Part shown: piece by piece, positions 1-8,570 of the stretch
Layout of the letters: every line of letters begins with the position of its first letter
Numbering within the stretch: the first letter of the stretch is position 1
NCBI RefSeq assembly: GCF_016862955.1
Contig: NZ_BONY01000004.1
Location: forward strand, 1-64,000
DNA length: 64,000 nucleotides
Direction of reading: 5' to 3'
Source: Rhizocola hellebori
Lineage (GTDB): Bacteria > Actinomycetota > Actinomycetes > Mycobacteriales > Micromonosporaceae
Notes under the pieces: model-generated
What the model saw: only the letters and a program-made list of their open reading frames with translations
Told to the model about the DNA's origin: nothing
The model's database searches: none
Translations under genes and position numbers: made by a program

Positions 1-1
1 C

Positions 2-184
2 GAGGCAACGGTCGAGGTGAATTGGCAAAATGTGGCACAGGAGCAGCCGATGACACCGGACCAGCCGACGATGCCGATCTTGCCGCAGCAGGCGGCGTCC
101 CCGGCGGTGGAGGACTTCCTGCCGGACGCGCCGGACAAGAAGAAGGACAGGAAGGACGGCGAGAATCCGCCGGCTCAGCGGTGA
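2..184 (+). CDS. C-terminal end of a hydrophilic protein (5' partial)
   Basis: The frame is open from the window edge and ends with TGA at 182-184. It reads about 60 residues, rich in Pro, Gln, Asp and Lys, with a charged DKKKDRKDGE stretch and the ending NPPAQR. I recognise no domain; it looks like a disordered C-terminal tail. The reason to call it is its junction: the TGA overlaps a GTG at 181 in a GTGA arrangement, the usual sign of translational coupling in actinobacteria. The overlap also sets the start of the next gene. Function cannot be inferred from this fragment. Confidence 0.55.
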   Translation, partial: EATVEVNWQNVAQEQPMTPDQPTMPILPQQAASPAVEDFLPDAPDKKKDRKDGENPPAQR

Positions 185-1152
185 GCCAGGAGCACCAAGC
201 CGGGTCGTGGCCCGGCCGGATCGGCGTGTTCGTGCTCTCAGGTGGATCGATTGCTGCGTTGCTGGCCGACATCTTCGGCATCGCGTCGATGCATCTGGTG
301 TTCTGGGCGGTGTCAGTGCCGTCGATGGTGCTGCTCGCTGTCGTGGCTGTGCTGCCGAGAACACCGGTGGAACTACGCGACCGGATCCGGGTGGGCGCAG
401 TCGCTGGAGTGCTGGGCACGATCGGCTATGACCTCGTGCGGGTCCCGTTTGCCATTGCCGGGCAACGGCTCTTTGCCCCTATCGAGTCTTATGGGTTACT
501 GATCGCCGATGCCAATGCGTCGTCGGCGCTCACCTCCGGCTTGGGTTGGTGCTACCACCTATCCAACGGGGTCACCTTCGGCATCGCCTATTGCGTTCTC
601 ATGGCTCGGCGAGCATGGCCGTGGGGTGTGCTTTGGGGCCTGCTGCTGGAGAGCGTCGCTGTGTTCAGCCCCTTTGCCGCCCGGTACGCGATCGCGGGGC
701 AGATCGTCCCGATTGCCATTGCCTATGGCGCGCACGTCTTCTACGGGTACCCAGTGGGCATGGTTGTTCAGAATTTTGATCGTTCCGTTGCCGCACTGCG
801 CTGGCTGGGCAAACGCCCGGTGGCCGTCATCTTGATCGTGTCGGTGGTGGCGATCGCTGGTTGGCACCGGCCATGGGAGCAGACAAGCGTTGAGCGAGAG
901 GCGGCCGCGCTGAGCAAGCGGGATCGGCCCGCGACAGTCGTGCTGCACGACCGGTTCACGCCCGAGTGGTTGCGTGTCCGGGTTGGACAGTGCATTTTGG
1001 TCGATAACCGATCCGCCAACAGTTACCGGACACCATTTGGTGACGTTGGCGCCACTTCCCAGAGCGTTCTGTGTTTCACCAAGCCGGGCGTGCATCGGGT
1101 CAGGTTGGGCACCAGACCATACGCGGGCGGCTTCGTTTATGCGCAGGACTAA
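181..1152 (+). CDS. Multi-pass membrane protein with a cupredoxin-like C-terminal region
   Basis: A 323-residue protein if GTG 181 is the start. The frame stays open further upstream, but that extension is low-complexity Gly/Ala/Glu and overlaps the preceding gene, so GTG 181 in the GTGA overlap is preferred. About six or seven hydrophobic segments fill roughly residues 15-260. The last 75 residues are soluble and beta-rich, with two cysteines (GQCILVDN and SVLCFTKPG) followed by GVHRVRLG. That pattern resembles a plastocyanin/cupredoxin fold lacking the usual His-Cys-His-Met copper ligands. The domain assignment is inference. It is probably co-transcribed with the truncated upstream gene. 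No pathway can be named. Confidence 0.7.
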   Translation: MSQEHQAGSWPGRIGVFVLSGGSIAALLADIFGIASMHLVFWAVSVPSMVLLAVVAVLPRTPVELRDRIRVGAVAGVLGTIGYDLVRVPFAIAGQRLFAPIESYGLLIADANASSALTSGLGWCYHLSNGVTFGIAYCVLMARRAWPWGVLWGLLLESVAVFSPFAARYAIAGQIVPIAIAYGAHVFYGYPVGMVVQNFDRSVAALRWLGKRPVAVILIVSVVAIAGWHRPWEQTSVEREAAALSKRDRPATVVLHDRFTPEWLRVRVGQCILVDNRSANSYRTPFGDVGATSQSVLCFTKPGVHRVRLGTRPYAGGFVYAQD

Positions 1153-1345
1153 GGCCGTGTTCTCCTGGACGGATGGTTACCGCACGTTGTCGCGACGGCC
1201 ACAATCGATTGGCGATTCCCTGGAAGAAAACAGATCCGCGCTGAGCTAGCGTGATCACCAGCCATGGCGCTTCCCTTCATTAGCAACGGTTCGTCGCGCC
1301 ATCCGGTCGCGCGAGACTTCTTCGATGGTCTTCTCTGGAGGTTCG

Positions 1346-3076
1346 ATGAATCGTCGCTACCGGCGTGCGTGGCAAGCGGCCACTCTCGCGGCGATCGGTG
1401 CGGTAATGGCGACTTCGCTCGTCGCGTGCAGTGATCGGGACGACGTTCGCAAGTCTGCGTTCTGCGGGTTCCTCGCAGGTCTCAACGCCCAGGCGTACGT
1501 GGTGAATACGGTCGATATGGGCCTGGCCCTGCTACGCGCGCAGATGCCAGTGCTGACGCAGCAGGCGCAGGCGGCGCCGACGCAACTGCGGGCCGACGCC
1601 GACATTGTTATGGCCGCGGGACAGAAGGCCCTCGACGCCAACGACCTGAACTTCGTGGCCGACGACGCGGTCGTGTCGGCCGGGGCGAATCTCGAGTCGT
1701 CGTGTGGTGTTCCGGCCGCGGAGCAGCAGCCAATTCTCCCGAACGTGGTGGCTCCCGGGCTGGCCGAGGGCCGCGACGCGGTAACCCGGTTCGGAGCGCA
1801 GGCTCAGCTCGTCGCCGTCAAGACCTTGGCCGCAATTACCGTCCGAAGTGGACCGGGGAACTCCAATGGGGCGGTGGGCAGCCTCGGCAACGGGGTCTCC
1901 GTTTCGATCAGCTGTTTCGTCGCTGGTCAGCGGATCACAGGTCCCTACGGGACCGAGGACATCTGGGACGCTCTCGACTCGGGCGGCTTCGTGCCCGACG
2001 CCCTCATATACACCGGCTCCAACACCGCAGTGGTGCCGGCATGTCCCTCGGCCCAGTTCGGCACTGGTCGTTATCCGGTGGCGTGGACCGGTGGTGGCGG
2101 CTTCGCGCCTCGGTCCGGCCCGCACACCGGCGACGCGGTGGTCGCCGCCACGCTGCCCGACGGATTGGTGGTCAGCGTCGCGTGCGAGGTCTATGGTGAC
2201 TCGGTCACCGACTCGGCGGGATACACACTGAGCATCTGGGACAAGCTCGTCTCCGGCGGCTACATCCCCAACGCCTATCTCGACACCCAGGTCAATGGAC
2301 GGACTCCCGGCGTGCCCGCGTGCGCCGACAACCCGCCGCCTACGACCACGCCGTCGGTCAAACCGTCGCCCTCAGCGCCGGTGCCTTCGCCCAAAGCTTC
2401 CGTCACGACATCGCCGCGGACCAGTGCCACGCCTACGAAGCAACAGCCCACCGCCGACCCGTGCATCGCGGCCTTCGGCGCTATCAAATCCAATACCCGT
2501 TCGGTCTTTGGCGGGACCGAGCGAAAGTATGACCGCAGCTCCAGCCTCAACGCGGTGTGTGAGGGCTTCGGCGCGCCCGATTCAAAGCGCTACGACCGGC
2601 CCGACGTCAAGTGCGCGATCCTCGGCACCATGGCGGCCGTGACCGCCGAGGCTGTGGCCGCCAAGGCCAAGGTGGGCAAGGACATGATCAGGGGGGCGGC
2701 GGTTGCGGTGAGCGTGATCTGCACGGCTGTCGATGTCCTGCAAAGCCTTAAGCACCATCAGTGGCTTGATGCCTGGGGCGAAAGCGGATGTGCGGTGATA
2801 TCGGCCTGGGCCGGGATGGCGGGGGGCGCGGCCGTGGGCGTCTTGCTCGCCGAGACCGGGCCTGCCGCCGTCGCGATCGGCGTGCTAGCAGCGGGTGCTC
2901 TCGCTGAAGGGCTGGGCGTCGCCTGCGGGTGGGCTTTGCACAACGCCTTGAAAATCGGTCAGAACCTTGAGGGAAAGCACGAGTTCCAGGTCGCCGAGGA
3001 CGTCGCCATCCGCGGAAAGTGCCTGCGCCTGCGGACAATTTTCGGAATGACCAGTTGGGACGCCGTCGACTGCTGA
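1346..3076 (+). CDS. Lipoprotein with two SH3-like repeats and a glycine-rich hydrophobic C-terminal domain
   Basis: A 576-residue lipoprotein. An upstream in-frame ATG at 1325 exists, but GGAGG at 1337-1341 sits five bases before ATG 1346, so that start is chosen. The signal peptide ends in the lipobox LVAC (Cys28). Two repeated modules of about 75 residues follow (near 155-230 and 235-315). Each has an xVRSGP- or LPDG-type strand, an internal CxV/CF segment and an IWDxLxSGG(F/Y)(V/I)P motif, as in bacterial SH3-like cell-wall-binding modules. A Pro/Ser/Thr linker comes next. The last 150 residues hold two long Ala/Gly hydrophobic stretches with scattered cysteines. It is probably surface-anchored and binds wall or a ligand; the C-terminal domain is unassigned. 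Confidence 0.75.
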   Translation: MNRRYRRAWQAATLAAIGAVMATSLVACSDRDDVRKSAFCGFLAGLNAQAYVVNTVDMGLALLRAQMPVLTQQAQAAPTQLRADADIVMAAGQKALDANDLNFVADDAVVSAGANLESSCGVPAAEQQPILPNVVAPGLAEGRDAVTRFGAQAQLVAVKTLAAITVRSGPGNSNGAVGSLGNGVSVSISCFVAGQRITGPYGTEDIWDALDSGGFVPDALIYTGSNTAVVPACPSAQFGTGRYPVAWTGGGGFAPRSGPHTGDAVVAATLPDGLVVSVACEVYGDSVTDSAGYTLSIWDKLVSGGYIPNAYLDTQVNGRTPGVPACADNPPPTTTPSVKPSPSAPVPSPKASVTTSPRTSATPTKQQPTADPCIAAFGAIKSNTRSVFGGTERKYDRSSSLNAVCEGFGAPDSKRYDRPDVKCAILGTMAAVTAEAVAAKAKVGKDMIRGAAVAVSVICTAVDVLQSLKHHQWLDAWGESGCAVISAWAGMAGGAAVGVLLAETGPAAVAIGVLAAGALAEGLGVACGWALHNALKIGQNLEGKHEFQVAEDVAIRGKCLRLRTIFGMTSWDAVDC

Positions 3077-3133
3077 GCCAAAGCAGTCAACGATCGGCCT
3101 GTTGGCGGGGTACCGGAGGGCGGGCGGCCTATC

Positions 3134-4291
3134 GTGGGCCGTATGGCGATCCGGCGTGAGGTTTCCCCGCTGGAGCTGTTCTATGACCTCGTTTTTGTGT
3201 TCGCGGTCTCTCAGCTCTCGCACCATCTGGTGGAGCACCTGTCCTGGCGCGGCGCGGCGCAGACCCTGGTCTTGCTGATCGCGGTCTGCGGCACGTGGGC
3301 TTACACCACCTTCGAGGCGACACTGCTTGATATCAGGCGCAGCTCGACGCGGTGGAGTGTCGTGGTCGCGATGGGACTGGGGTTGTTCATGAACGCGGCG
3401 ATTGCCCGCGCGTTCGAAGACAGCGCTTGGCTGTTCGTGGTACCACTGCTGCTGATTCTGCTCATTCTCATTGTCGTGTCGCTGATCAGGGCGCCTGATC
3501 CGGTGATGCGGGGCCACTCCCAGCGGGTGCTGGTCTGGATGGCGGTCTACATCCCGCTGTGGCTGGTGGGTGCGGCGGCCGATCCCGGCGCGCGGCTTTG
3601 GTGGTGGGGCGCGGCGGCGCTCATCGACATGACCGGTACCTGGCTGGGCCACCCGGTGCCCGGACACGTGCTGCGTTCGGCGAACATCGCCTTCGACGCC
3701 GGCCACATGCTGGAACGAATGCGGCTGTTCATCATCATCCTGCTGGGCGAGACCGTGCTCACCGTCGGCGGTGCGATCTCCGACGTCCACGTCGATGTGG
3801 CGACCATTGTGGCGTCGGTGGGCGTGTTCGTCGCGCTCGTCTGCCTCTGGGCCGCGTACTTCGGTGGCGGCGAAGATGTCGTCCACTCCTATGTCACGAC
3901 AACCTCCGACCCGATCCGGGCGGCGCGGTGGGGGATCAACGTGACCTACGGCGTCCTGGCCGGCCTTGTCGCGGTAGCGGTCGGCAGCGAGCTGGTCATC
4001 GCCCACCCGCTGGGCCACGGATCGGCCACCCTCGCTTTGCTGCTGTTCGGCGGCACGATCCTTTACCTGACCTTCCAGGCCTGGTTCTACCGCGTCACCA
4101 CCCATCGCGCCTGGGGCCAGCGGATTGCCGCCTGCTTCGCTTGTGCTGCCGCTGGCGTTGCCGCGCTGTGGTTACCGCCGCTGGCCTCGGTCGCCCTGCT
4201 CGACGCCATTCTGATCACCCTTGTCCTCGTGCTGACGCGGGTGCACCAGCGGCTCGCAGGCGAGTTGCGCCCAGCGGCTGAAGCAAGTTAG
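3134..4291 (+). CDS. LtrA-family (low temperature requirement A) membrane protein
   Basis: A 385-residue integral membrane protein with about ten hydrophobic segments. The N-terminal signature SPLELFYDLVFVFAVSQL and the internal GHMLERMRLFIIILLGE motif are diagnostic of the LtrA family. The biochemical role of that family is still unclear. The start is GTG 3134; an in-frame ATG lies at 3143. GGAGGG near 3115 is somewhat far from either start. It is monocistronic in appearance: the next gene downstream is convergent. Length and topology are typical of the family. Confidence 0.88.
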   Translation: MGRMAIRREVSPLELFYDLVFVFAVSQLSHHLVEHLSWRGAAQTLVLLIAVCGTWAYTTFEATLLDIRRSSTRWSVVVAMGLGLFMNAAIARAFEDSAWLFVVPLLLILLILIVVSLIRAPDPVMRGHSQRVLVWMAVYIPLWLVGAAADPGARLWWWGAAALIDMTGTWLGHPVPGHVLRSANIAFDAGHMLERMRLFIIILLGETVLTVGGAISDVHVDVATIVASVGVFVALVCLWAAYFGGGEDVVHSYVTTTSDPIRAARWGINVTYGVLAGLVAVAVGSELVIAHPLGHGSATLALLLFGGTILYLTFQAWFYRVTTHRAWGQRIAACFACAAAGVAALWLPPLASVALLDAILITLVLVLTRVHQRLAGELRPAAEAS

Positions 4292-4431
4292 TGCATCAGC
4301 TCGGTGCCTTCGAAGAAGCGGCCGATCCTCCCGGGTAACTGTGTTGGCGAACGCATAGTGAAACTGCCGGTGGTCACAGCCGGACAGGGGTAGGAGCAGG
4401 CGCTGGTGAAGGCCTCAGAACTGGGAAGGAC

Positions 4432-4659
4432 TCAGAGCTTGAAGAGCTTGGCGCACGGCGTGAGGATGCGTTTGCGCCCCGTGCCGAAATCGACGAGCAC
4501 CGCGACATCATCCTCGACCCCGATGACCCTGCCGAGGCCGTACCTGTCGTGGTTCACCCGATCTTGTAGAGCAAACTGATCCGCCGGTGGGTCGGGCATC
4601 GGCTTATTGAAGGGACTGTTAGGCAGGTATCGCCGGCTCGGGCCGCGGGAAGACTTCAT
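4432..4659 (-). CDS. Small protein with a PcrA/UvrD C-terminal tudor-like domain
   Basis: A 75-residue protein. Residues 30-75 read DRVNHDRYGLGRVIGVEDD and end VDFGTGRKRILTPCAKLFKL. This matches the short tudor-like module found at the C-terminus of PcrA/UvrD helicases (D-x-V-x-H-x-x-x-G-x-G-x-V), which in the helicases contacts RNA polymerase. Free-standing actinobacterial homologues with the N-terminal RYLPNSPFNKPMPDPPA arm are common. CATAAT (minus strand, 4674-4669) ends nine bases before the ATG, so the transcript should have almost no leader. The gene is divergent from the GNAT gene beside it. The role is unknown; nucleic-acid or RNA polymerase association is plausible by analogy. Confidence 0.75.
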   Translation of the reverse strand: MKSSRGPSRRYLPNSPFNKPMPDPPADQFALQDRVNHDRYGLGRVIGVEDDVAVLVDFGTGRKRILTPCAKLFKL

Positions 4660-4757
4660 TATCTACCCATTATGCACCTGTCCGGTCGGCGGCCGAGCCC
4701 ACCTATTGGGCCAAATCGGCGAACCAGCAGGTCAACGGCGGGATGTGCTCAGTCTGC

Positions 4758-4763
4758 TAGCCT
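4758..4763 (+). promoter_or_regulatory. -10 hexamer of a probable leaderless promoter
   Basis: TAGCCT fits the actinobacterial -10 pattern TANNNT and ends eight bases before GTG 4772. No Shine-Dalgarno sequence precedes that GTG, so a leaderless transcript is the simplest reading. A clear -35 is not visible. Confidence 0.35.
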
Positions 4764-4771
4764 GCCTGCTC

Positions 4772-5425
4772 GTGCCGCAGATTGACCCATCAGTCGCCAT
4801 CTATGTTGATGCTTACGTCGCCGGCTGGGCGCTGTCGCGGCGAACTGCCCAACCGCAGCCGGTCAAGCACGGCTGGCATGTGCTTACCGGAACCGAGACC
4901 GAGCCGGAGAGACATGTCCTGACCCGTGGCACCGCTGAGGACGTCCGGCGAGTGATGAACGCCATGCCCAGCACAGGCTCCTACGTCAAATTCGCCGGTA
5001 ACCACCAGGAGTGGATCTTCCTGGCCGACGCCGAGTGGGAGGCTGACCCCACCGGGTGGTTCATGACCTGCGACCTCAGCCGGGGAGGAAGCGACCTCCC
5101 CCTGAGCCCTCCAGTGGGCGACCTGATCACAGCGACGATCGAGGACCGCGTGGCCCGCATCGAGGTCCGACACGATGGCGAGGTGATCGCGTCAGGCCGG
5201 GCCGGCTTGGCAGGCGAGTGGGCAGTGCCCGACCGCATCCGTACCGAGGAGGCCTACCGCCGTCGCGGGCTTGGCCTGTTTGTCATGCGGCGGTTGCTCG
5301 GCCTAGCCGCCGAGGCTGGAGCCCAACGAGCCGCCCTCAACGCCAGCTCCGACGGGCGCGAGCTTTATCAGGCAATGGGTTGGACCACGGTCGCGCAGCA
5401 GATCGGCCTGACCCGCAAAACGTGA
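4772..5425 (+). CDS. GNAT-family N-acetyltransferase
   Basis: About 217 residues from GTG 4772. The frame opens much further upstream (ATG 4607), but that would overlap the divergent tudor-like gene; GTG 4745 is a second candidate. The C-terminal half carries the GNAT core: a V-IASGRAGLAGEWAV strand, then the acetyl-CoA-binding motif RTEEAYRRRGLGLFVMRRL (R-x-x-G-x-G) and the closing ALNASSDGRELYQAMGW segment. The N-terminal half (GWALSRRTAQP and onward) is typical of actinobacterial GNAT proteins with a long N-terminal extension. The substrate is not predictable. TAGCCT just upstream suggests leaderless expression. Confidence 0.8.
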   Translation: MPQIDPSVAIYVDAYVAGWALSRRTAQPQPVKHGWHVLTGTETEPERHVLTRGTAEDVRRVMNAMPSTGSYVKFAGNHQEWIFLADAEWEADPTGWFMTCDLSRGGSDLPLSPPVGDLITATIEDRVARIEVRHDGEVIASGRAGLAGEWAVPDRIRTEEAYRRRGLGLFVMRRLLGLAAEAGAQRAALNASSDGRELYQAMGWTTVAQQIGLTRKT

Positions 5426-5494
5426 TGAAGCTACCGGCACCCGCAGCGACTCCGGTGCGCCGGAATCGCTGCGGGCATTCAACAGAGGTGCCGG

Positions 5495-6877
5495 CTAGCT
5501 GCGGACGATCCGCACGTCATCGACGCCGGCCTCGACCAGGCTGCCTGTGGCGTTGTCGGCCGCCTCGATCCGCAGGCGGATCGTCTGGCCGGCGAAGCTG
5601 GATAGGTTCACCGAGGCAGTGGCGAACGATCCGGCCCGGTTGGCCGCCGCGCCCGCCTGGGTGAACACGACTGTCGACATGGTCCCCGCCACCACGCTGA
5701 CTCTGAAGAAGTCATCGCTGGTGGCATTGTTCAGATGCGCCAGGTACCAAGCAAAACTCAACGTCAGCGTCCCGGTGGGCAAGGTGATAGCTGGCGACTG
5801 AACCGAGGTCACGCCACCGTCGACGTCGTTGGCGCCCGCACTGGCACCGGCGAGCCGGGCCGTCACCAGATCGTTGGTGCCCGACGGGGTGGTCCCGACC
5901 TGAAGCGTCACACCGGAGGTCGTGGCCTCAGGATCGCCGCGCTCCCACAGCCCGCTCGTCGCGGTGTCCGTCCCGTTCGGGTTGGTCGTCCAGCCCAGGC
6001 TGGTCTCGAAGTTGTCGGAGAAGACGGTCGTGCCGCCGCCACCGCTCGCCCCGAAGAGCAGGCATCCGGGGACAGTGAGGTCGATCGTCCTGGCCGAGTT
6101 GAGGCACGTGTTGAACCAGTAGGTCTCCTGCCCGTAGGCCTGGCCCGGGAAGACGTGGGTGGTGCCGTCCGGGTCGACCTCGCACGGGTTGTCCAGCGTG
6201 CAGTTCTGGCCGTTCTCGTTGAGCGTGTTGTTGATGCCAACGACCTGGTTGCTGTTGAGGTCGACCACCGGGGTGCCCGAGGTGCCGGGGATGGTGTCGC
6301 AGCCGACGTTGTACCGGATCGAGTCGTGCCAGGTCCACTGGGATTCGCGCAGCGTCGGCACGAAGCCGTTGATCGAGCAGTTCCAGATCCGCTTGTGGAA
6401 GCTGGACGGGATGTACATGCTCGTCCCGGCGACCGGGTGAGTGGCAGACAGGGTCAGCGCCGTGGTGCCGAAGCTGGTCCGGATCGACGCATAGGTCGTC
6501 GTGAGCCGGTACAGCAGCACATCGGTGCCGGTCATGGTGCCGTAGAGCACCGTGTCGGCCCGGACGGTGCCGAGGTTGGCGCCGGTGGAGCTGAGCAGCG
6601 TACCGGACCGGGTGCTGGCCCGGTTCTGTATCACCACGCCATTGTTGATGAAGCCGCCCTCGAAGCAATGCCCGTTGGTGAGCATCAGCCCACGGTCGGT
6701 GTCCAAAGAGGACGGAAATCGAACCAGCGAGGCGGAGCAGTTGCTCAGAGCGATGGTCGACGCCAGGCTGGCCGCTTGGATGCCGGGTTCGGCGGCGGCC
6801 GGTGAGCTCGGCGCGAGCGCCACGCCGCTGGAGCAAAGGACAAGGGCGCCAAGGGTTCTGGCGAGTTTCTGCCACAT
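5495..6877 (-). CDS. Secreted trypsin-like serine protease with a C-terminal jelly-roll domain
   Basis: A 460-residue secreted protein. A Sec signal peptide covers residues 1-29 (hydrophobic ALVLCSSGVALAP, cleavage after SPAAA). The chymotrypsin-fold catalytic triad is visible as His70 (LTNGHCFEG), Asp119 (TGTDVLLYRL) and Ser200 (IPGTSGTPVVD). After a GASGGGGT linker near residue 278, a beta-rich domain of about 175 residues begins FSDNFETSLGWTTNPNGTD and ends VEAGVDDVRIV. That pattern is typical of MAM/P-domain-like jelly rolls appended to secreted peptidases. AGGGAGA precedes the ATG by four or five bases. The gene is divergent from the PH-domain-like gene. It probably acts in the extracellular medium on proteins; specificity is unknown. 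Confidence 0.88.
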   Translation of the reverse strand: MWQKLARTLGALVLCSSGVALAPSSPAAAEPGIQAASLASTIALSNCSASLVRFPSSLDTDRGLMLTNGHCFEGGFINNGVVIQNRASTRSGTLLSSTGANLGTVRADTVLYGTMTGTDVLLYRLTTTYASIRTSFGTTALTLSATHPVAGTSMYIPSSFHKRIWNCSINGFVPTLRESQWTWHDSIRYNVGCDTIPGTSGTPVVDLNSNQVVGINNTLNENGQNCTLDNPCEVDPDGTTHVFPGQAYGQETYWFNTCLNSARTIDLTVPGCLLFGASGGGGTTVFSDNFETSLGWTTNPNGTDTATSGLWERGDPEATTSGVTLQVGTTPSGTNDLVTARLAGASAGANDVDGGVTSVQSPAITLPTGTLTLSFAWYLAHLNNATSDDFFRVSVVAGTMSTVVFTQAGAAANRAGSFATASVNLSSFAGQTIRLRIEAADNATGSLVEAGVDDVRIVRS

Positions 6878-7045
6878 GGGGTTCTCCCTAGGGGTGTTCG
6901 GGATATCGCCATGAGTCTATGGCTAAGCGATCGAAACGGATACTCGCGCGAGCCGTCGCATTCCGCGGCCTCGGTGCGCCGGCTCGGGCTGGGCCCTCCC
7001 AGAGGCGCTTTGGGGGTACAGCGGCGGTTGCGGGTTTGGTCCATC

Positions 7046-7591
7046 ATGATTCGCATGCGCAGATGGCATCGTCCTCACTCCGTCACCGGATTCCAGCTCT
7101 TCTCCATCGTCGCGACCGTCATCATGTCGCTCGTGGCCGTTGCCTTGATCACCGCGATGGCGCTGGAGCGCATCGAATCTTCTGGCTTTCTCGTCGTGCT
7201 CTGCCTGGCCTTCCTCGCCTCCCCGCTGGTCGGCAGGAGCTACTACAGCCGGGGTGTGTACGTCGGCGAAAAGGGAATACGCATGCGAGGCATAGAAGGC
7301 AAGCGCACCGTGCGATGGGCGGAGATTGCCCAGATCAAGTCGGGCCGATCCAAAGTGGCGGACGAAACCGACCCCGCGATCTGGGTCATCCTCAAAGACG
7401 GCGAGCGCATCGAAGCACCCCTGAAGGGCAGCCATGTCCTGCCGACGCTGGGTATGATGCGGACCGAGGCGGGTTTCAAGGTCACCGAGAGGCCAAGCCT
7501 TGTGTTGCCGATGAACGAGTTTCATGGCGCGCTCAATATTTTGCGCGAGTGCCTGGCGAAGAGCCGCCAAGGCCAGCTGCAAATCGAGTGA
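7046..7591 (+). CDS. Small membrane protein with a PH-like domain
   Basis: About 181 residues from ATG 7046 (ATG 7055 is equally possible; the open frame reaches back to 6911 but that stretch is arginine-rich and unlike protein). Two hydrophobic segments (LFSIVATVIMSLVAVALITA and FLVVLCLAFLASPLVG) are followed by a soluble domain. It contains GVYVGEKGIRMRGIEGKRTV, then RWAEIAQIKSG. This is the pattern of bacterial PH-like domains, where a strand pair precedes a W-x-E-I-x-x-I motif. No partner gene is obvious. Function is unknown, though membrane-surface scaffolding is typical of the fold. Confidence 0.6.
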   Translation: MIRMRRWHRPHSVTGFQLFSIVATVIMSLVAVALITAMALERIESSGFLVVLCLAFLASPLVGRSYYSRGVYVGEKGIRMRGIEGKRTVRWAEIAQIKSGRSKVADETDPAIWVILKDGERIEAPLKGSHVLPTLGMMRTEAGFKVTERPSLVLPMNEFHGALNILRECLAKSRQGQLQIE

Positions 7592-7649
7592 ATCGACCGC
7601 CGGTTCGTCGCGAGCCGCCCCGACGAGCACAGGGAAGCTGCGTGGCGGG

Positions 7650-7655
7650 TACAGT
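7650..7655 (+). promoter_or_regulatory. -10 hexamer of a leaderless promoter for the methyltransferase-VOC pair
   Basis: TACAGT lies exactly six bases before ATG 7662, the spacing expected when the start codon is the transcription start. No ribosome binding site is present. Confidence 0.45.
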
Positions 7656-7661
7656 GTCGCG

Positions 7662-8184
7662 ATGACCGATCTTGCGGGGCAGATCGCTTACTGGAACACG
7701 GCGGGTGCGGCGAAGGTTTTCACCCATCCTCTCGATCGCAGTTGGCTCGGTGGCGTAGATCGAGGTGCGCGGGTGGTGGACTATGGCTGTGGATACGGGC
7801 GACTGACAGCCGAACTTGCCGATGCCGGGTTCAGCAATGTCACTGGCGTGGATGTCTCACAAGCGCTGATCGGCCGGGCCCGTCAACAAAATCCCGCATT
7901 GCACTTCTACGCCCTGACCGACCCGCCGACGTTGCATGAGCCGACAGACAGCGTCGATGTCGTGTTGCTGTTTGCCGTTCTCACCTGCGTGCCTTCTGAT
8001 GACGATCAACGTCGGCTGATCGACGAGCTCGCGAGGGTGTTGCGCCCGGGCGGTCTGCTCTACATCAGCGATTCTGGCCAGCTTCGACCTGGTTCGCGAA
8101 CACACGTTGACAGTCGCCACGATGAACGGCAATCAAGCGCCGGCGATGCAGATTCTCGCTCGGCGCAAGGGGAGTAACCGATGA
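7662..8184 (+). pseudogene. Class I SAM-dependent methyltransferase, internally deleted and frameshifted
   Basis: From ATG 7662 the protein shows a normal Rossmann methyltransferase: motif I VVDYGCGYGRL, the acidic TGVDVS strand, and the post-motif helix ELARVLRPGGLLYISD. Immediately after ISD the frame degenerates and stops at TAA 8175. A second frame (+1) from about 8080 reads SFDLVREHTLTVATMNGNQA and AMQILARRKGSNR, ending TGA 8182-8184. That is exactly how this family ends (FELV then MNG and a final xxxRK). The TGA overlaps the next gene's ATG as ATGA, so this is the ancestral 3' end. About 40 residues that normally lie between the two blocks are missing. Either a deletion has inactivated the gene, or a truncated enzyme is still made; a sequencing artefact alone would not remove that much. 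Confidence 0.75.
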
Positions 8185-8570
8185 GCGCCATCGGAGTGAT
8201 TAGCAGTATCGCGCTGGAGTGCCCGGATCCAGCTGCCTTGGCCGACTTCTACCGGCAGCTGACCGGGTGGGAGGTGGTGTATGCCGATCCGGACTGGTGC
8301 TCGATCGCTGAAAGCCGTGACGCCTCGCTGAACCTGTCGTTCCAGCGTTCGCCCGGCTATCAGCCCCCCGTCTGGCCGGACCCCGGTTCGTCGATGCAGT
8401 TTCATCTGCACGTCAAGGTCGCTGATCTCGACGAGGCAGAGCGGAAAGTGCTGGCCCTGGGCGCCACGGCCTTTCCTGACCAACCCAGTCCTGACACCGT
8501 CCGGGTCATGGCCGACCCTGTTGGCCACGTCTTCTGCCTCGTGCCGCAACGATCCTTCGGGGTTATCTGA
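8181..8570 (+). CDS. VOC-family (glyoxalase/bleomycin-resistance fold) protein
   Basis: A 129-residue protein with two beta-alpha-beta-beta-beta half-modules. The first has ALECPDPAALADFYRQLTGW, the second MQFHLHVKVADLDEAERKVL followed by PVGHVFCLV. These are hallmark VOC motifs (the D-P-x-x-L-x-x-F-Y-x-x-L-x-G-W segment and the terminal DPxGHxFCL). Metal ligands cannot be assigned without a structure. Its ATG overlaps the terminal TGA of the degraded methyltransferase frame, so the pair was once translationally coupled. Its 3' end overlaps the convergent sigma-partner gene by eight bases. The role is unknown: dioxygenase, isomerase or resistance protein are all possible. Confidence 0.85.
   Translation: MSAIGVISSIALECPDPAALADFYRQLTGWEVVYADPDWCSIAESRDASLNLSFQRSPGYQPPVWPDPGSSMQFHLHVKVADLDEAERKVLALGATAFPDQPSPDTVRVMADPVGHVFCLVPQRSFGVI

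Noticed and set aside
2885-4105. 406-residue frame opposite the LtrA gene
   Set aside because: Composition is charged and repetitive without motifs; it runs antisense to a clear membrane protein.
5735-6805. 356-residue frame opposite the trypsin-like protease
   Set aside because: Antisense shadow; the other strand has signal peptide, triad and ribosome site.
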